Shown here: in pieces, positions 61,248 to 64,000 of the stretch
Position numbering within the stretch: the stretch's first letter is position 1
Layout: the number at the start of each line of letters is the position of its first letter
Source: Anaeramoeba flamelloides
Lineage: Eukaryota; Metamonada; Anaeramoebidae
Length of the DNA stretch: 64,000 nucleotides
Assembly (NCBI GenBank): GCA_027625915.1
Contig: JANTQA010000023.1
Span: 4,340,001 to 4,404,000, forward strand
Reading direction: 5' to 3'
Notes under the pieces: model-generated
The model's input: the letters and a program-made list of their open reading frames with translations, nothing else
What the model was told of the DNA's origin: nothing
The model's database searches: none
Program-made: the position numbers and the translations under genes

Positions 61248-61442
61248 AAGCCAGTTCCACTTTTAAGACACAAACTCTGAAGGAAATTTAAGGAACAAAA
61301 AAATCTCAAATGAAGGCACTTTTTTTGGGAATTTTTTAAATAAAATTATTTTACTAGAATTTGAATTTTATACCATAATTTGAAAATTTTTTTGTGGAAA
61401 AAATTTCGTTGAAAGTTTGTGCCTTAAAAATAGAACTAACTG
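61248..61442. repeat. family A foldback, copy 5, diverged
   Basis: Ends AGCCAGTTCCACTTTTAAG and CTTAAAAATAGAACTAACTG, with TA outside both ends. The most diverged of the five copies. Confidence 0.6.
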
Positions 61443-62170
61443 TATTTTTTTACAACATTCATATTTATCCTTGTTACAATGTTTTTGAAATCCTAACTCA
61501 GCCATTTATTAGAATGATGGATAATGAAATAACACTTGTTCAAAAAATATTCAATCATCCAAAGAACAAGAATAAGTAAAATTATCATTTTTTGAATTTT
61601 AGTAAACCTCTATAACACTCTATTTTTTTTCAAAATAAGTAGATCTACATTAGATTATCAAACAATTAAATGAATATTCTAAAGAAACCCCACTTTTTTG
61701 AAATAGAACTTAGTGTTATTTTAAATTTTTTCTGACAAATACCCAAAAATATTCCAAACCTAATAATAAACCTACCATAAGTTCATTAAAGTAAGGTATC
61801 TATAGAACACTCAAGTAATTGTTCGATATCCCAAGTAAATCTACTTTTTTTGAAAAACAATTTAGTTTTATAGAGGTTTACTAGATTTCTGAAAATGATA
61901 ATTTTTATTCTTGTTTTTTGATTGATTGAAAGGTATTTTGAATAAGTGTAATTTCATTAATCACCATTCTAATAAGTGGGTGAGTAATAATTTAAAAGGT
62001 TGGATTCTTACATAAATAGAGGATTGAATTGTAAATAAAAGAAAACATTTTCCTAATATTAACAATTAAAAATCTTTTCTGTAAATATTTTCATGTTCAG
62101 GCATTTTTTTCACTACTACACATCTGATTTAGACCCAACATATTTCAAGTCGTAATAGGAAATTATGATA

Positions 62171-62609
62171 ACTGTTGTGGAAAAAAAGTGAAACATGGAA
62201 AAAAAGTGAAACACGGTTTTTAATTTGGAACCTTACTGAAAATTCAAAATAAGATCAATGAAAAAAAGAATAAATAAATAAATAAAGACAAAATGAAGTA
62301 TTCGCCACAATAACAGTTTTTTAACTACTATCTTTTAGTATGGAGTTTTTCTTTGATTGATCAATTATTAAAAATTTGTTCAAAAAATTGACTATTTTTG
62401 AGATCTCCAAAACCACAGCAATAATTACGATAAATCAAGTAGATTTAAATTGTATTTGCTTGGGTTTATTGAAAACAAATATAATGGGTTATTATTTGAA
62501 GTTAATTGGTTTCTTCTTTTATTGATTTTACTTTTCATTTTCAGTAAGGTTCCCAATTAAAAACCTTGTTTCACTTTTTTTCCATGTTTCACTTTTTTTC
62601 CACAGCAGT
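62171..62609. repeat. complete 439-bp inverted-repeat element (family B, copy 1)
   Basis: About 55-bp terminal inverted repeats: ACTGTTGTGGAAAAAAAGTG on the left and CACTTTTTTTCCACAGCAGT on the right, each followed inwards by a second GTGAAAC/GTTTCAC copy and then GGTTTTTAATT / AATTAAAAACC. TA on both sides (62169-62170, 62610-62611). No ORF. Decayed relatives at 3830-4185, 5940-6345 and 37930-38582. The arms are well matched, so probably the youngest copy here. Confidence 0.75.
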
Positions 62610-62950
62610 TAGATGATTTTTTTTTTTTTTAATTTGAGTGCTACCCGTGAATTGTTTAGTTTCATATCTTTGGCTTAACTGATAATTGTAAATGAAAAGA
62701 ATGTTGAAGAAATATCAAATGATAATGAAATGAAAATTCATCCCTTTGAAAGTTTCAATTTTCAGTAAAACAAAAGAAAAAAAAAATTCATGTAACTATT
62801 TAAAAGAGTGGTACTGGTTTGTGATTAATATTTTTCAAAGAAAAAAATATAAAAAAATAAAAATTCATAAAAAATGTAAACGCAAATTTCCCTTATTTAT
62901 TTATTTATTTCTTTCTTTCTTTCTTTGCCTTTCTTTAAAAAAATTCAGAA

Positions 62951-63014
62951 TTTATTTGTTTTTCAGAACAAAGTTGTCTTTATGATTTAAACTTTATTCG
63001 TCACGAAACGAAAA
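62951..63014 (-). promoter_or_regulatory. SECIS-like hairpin in the 3' UTR of the selenoprotein W-like gene
   Basis: Read on the minus strand: GUGAC (63004-63000), a 10-bp stem strand GAAUAAAGUU (62999-62990), a 14-base apical loop UAAAUCAUAAAGAC (62989-62976), the partner strand AACUUUGUUC (62975-62966), then UGAA (62965-62962). The stem is fully paired with one U-G. UGAC opposite UGAA gives the tandem G-A/A-G pairs that define the eukaryotic SECIS core, and AAA lies one base into the loop, about 11 nt above the quartet, as expected. A lower UUUG/CAAA helix follows with a 2-base bulge. The core begins about 150 nt after the stop codon. It would recruit SBP2 and the Sec-specific elongation factor. 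Confidence 0.65.
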
Positions 63015-63153
63015 TCTAATTTTGCTTAAAAAAAAACAGAAAAAATGATAGATTGAAAACTTTGAAAGGATAACAAAATAGTCCGATGGAAATTTGATCA
63101 AAACCAAGATATTTCAGAAATGAACCAAAATGATCTGTTGAAAATTTGTTTTC

Positions 63154-63524
63154 TTATTTTTCCTTTTCTTTTTCTTGTTCTTGATTTTCTTTTTTTTTTT
63201 CTTCTTCGATCAGTTGAAGGACTTCATTTTCTTCAGGGTAGTGCCTTGCTTTTGCACGTGAGAAAATTAATTTGTCTTTGTAATAGATATCAATGGTTCC
63301 CCCTCCAAAGACTCGTTCTTTTTTGACTGTGTAACCCTTTTCAGTCAAAAATTCGTTCAGCCAATAAACAGTTCCACTTGTTCTATTGATGGAGTTCGAA
63401 TATTAATTTATCAAAAAAAAAAAAAAAAAAAGATTTCTTAGTCAAATTGAAACAAAAGAAAAAATTAATTGGACAGAATAATCACCTACCCTCACCCAGA
63501 ACAGTACTTAATTAAAATACTCAT
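63154..63524 (-). CDS. SELENOW: selenoprotein W-like protein (Rdx family), in-frame UGA as Sec
   Basis: Exon 1 (63524-63490) reads MSILIKYCSG, then UGA at 63494-63492, then Gly split by the intron. A 107-bp GTAGGT..AATAG intron leads to exon 2 (63382-63154, TAA stop). The product is about 87 residues, the usual length of SelW. The order 'YCSGUG' then a helix TVYWLNEFLTEKGY, then GGTIDIYYKDKLIFSRAKA and HYPEENEVLQLIEE matches the SelT/SelW/SelH (Rdx) thioredoxin-like fold. The distance from Sec to the first helix equals that in vertebrate SelW without gaps (aligned from memory). CxxU is the redox centre and the expected role is a cytosolic thiol oxidoreductase. A Lys/Glu tail is added at the end. 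A SECIS-like hairpin lies downstream (62951-63014). Caveat: a GTGAGG donor six bases earlier would splice out the UGA and give a form without a redox motif. Confidence 0.75.
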
Positions 63525-63692
63525 AATTGTTGTTTAAAAAGTTAAAAAAATAATAAATTTGAAAATTTAAAAAAAAATGAAAATTCCTTTCAAATTTTCA
63601 CACAAAATGATCAAGACTTTTCTCAAACTTAGAATCTTTTCAAACTTTCTTATAATTTACAATGCTTTCAAATATTTTCCTCATCATTTAAA

Positions 63693-64000
63693 TCAAAAAA
63701 GCTTTTGAAAGGTCTTGAGATTTTTGTTAGTCACAAGATTTTTTGTAATGTTCTTCGATTTAACTGTAAAAAAATTGTGAGTGTTCAAATTTGGCTGGAT
63801 TAGTTTAATAAATTCGTTTTCCTGGGGTTGATAGTTGTCCATGTTTAATATTATCTTTTAAAATGTTTTAATTTTAAATAACTCAAGGCAACAAAAGAAT
63901 CGTCTGGGTCTGAGGATAATCTTTTCAAAAAATTGATTTGATGTTTTGTAAACAAAAGATAAAAACATTTTTGAAGTATGCGTGTTTCTAATGGATATGA
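63693..64000 (-). CDS. possible La-motif (LARP-like) segment entering from the right edge
   Basis: From 64000 the frame is open for 49 codons and contains QINFLKRLSSDPDDSFVALS followed by YLKLKHFKR. A second frame (63842-63693) continues MDNYQPQENEFIKLIQPNL, then NTHNFFTVKSKNITKNL, to TGA. Read in order these resemble the winged-helix La motif of La and LARP proteins (FL..L..D.DGFVPLS.L..FKR.., then ..EIIKAI..S..F.V). The two parts are in different frames around 63850 in an A-run, so this is either a decayed gene, an unusual junction or a base error. It lies 170 bases upstream of the selenoprotein W-like gene on the same strand. RNA binding would be the family's role. Assignment is tentative. 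Confidence 0.35.

Larger units (their letters stand above)
58767..62950. other. intergenic, repeats only
   Basis: Contains family C copy 3, family R, family A copy 5 and the complete family B element. A protein-like stretch at about 60385-60445 (IIEIKDLAQEEIIQNLKIII) has no supporting exon structure. 59540-60720 otherwise shows AT-rich sequence and a TTA microsatellite at 60114-60131. Confidence 0.45.

Noticed and set aside
1-64000. tRNA, rRNA, snRNA genes and CRISPR arrays
   Set aside because: I looked for A/B-box pairs, conserved rRNA/U6 words and spaced identical repeats and saw none. By eye a divergent small RNA could be missed.

Overview
This is a strongly AT-rich protist nuclear segment with spliceosomal introns (GT..AG), scattered single-copy genes, and long spacers filled with homopolymer runs, palindromic repeats and LINE debris. 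Low-complexity proteins (SK, KE, NQ and GT runs), an ankyrin-BTB gene, an FHA gene and a C2 gene would suit an amoeboid protist such as an anaeramoebid or a similar lineage. That assignment is inference only, because no marker gene fixes the taxon.

Layout. 1110-1589 (-): 5' exons of an FHA-domain protein that runs towards the left edge. 7783-20113 (+): a four-exon TMEM181-like seven-pass membrane protein whose introns 2 and 3 are 5.2 and 5.5 kb. Intron 3 holds an antisense, 5'-truncated LINE with a 16-bp target-site duplication. 22.7-24.7 kb: a second, older LINE copy split by about 1 kb of other repeats. 25817-26557 (-): a bZIP transcription factor. 27139-28528: a 1.4-kb element with TTAA flanks and terminal inverted repeats. 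32263-32859 (+): a two-exon C2 protein. 41057-44194 (+): a three-exon ankyrin-BTB protein. 49440-51002 (-): DDI1, the ubiquitin-shuttle aspartic protease (a host gene). 56178-58766 (+): UTP13/TBL3 of the U3 small-subunit processome. 63154-63524 (-): a two-exon selenoprotein W-like gene with an in-frame UGA in a CxxU motif and a SECIS-like hairpin in its 3' UTR. 63693-64000 (-): a possible La-motif fragment at the right edge.

The spacers are dominated by foldback/MITE-like families. Several are flanked by TA, and two have precise empty-site comparisons inside the window (the 196-bp element at 29811-30006 and the 227-bp element at 38090-38316). A separate composite family strings together short hairpin modules and usually lies beside a GC-richer 'GCACTTGAC' tail. 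The genes are typical housekeeping and signalling genes (ribosome biogenesis, proteasome shuttle, transcription factor, membrane protein, redox selenoprotein) with no sign of an operon or pathway cluster. The most notable item is the selenoprotein W-like gene with its SECIS-like element. The next is the palindromic-module repeat family together with the repeat-inflated introns.
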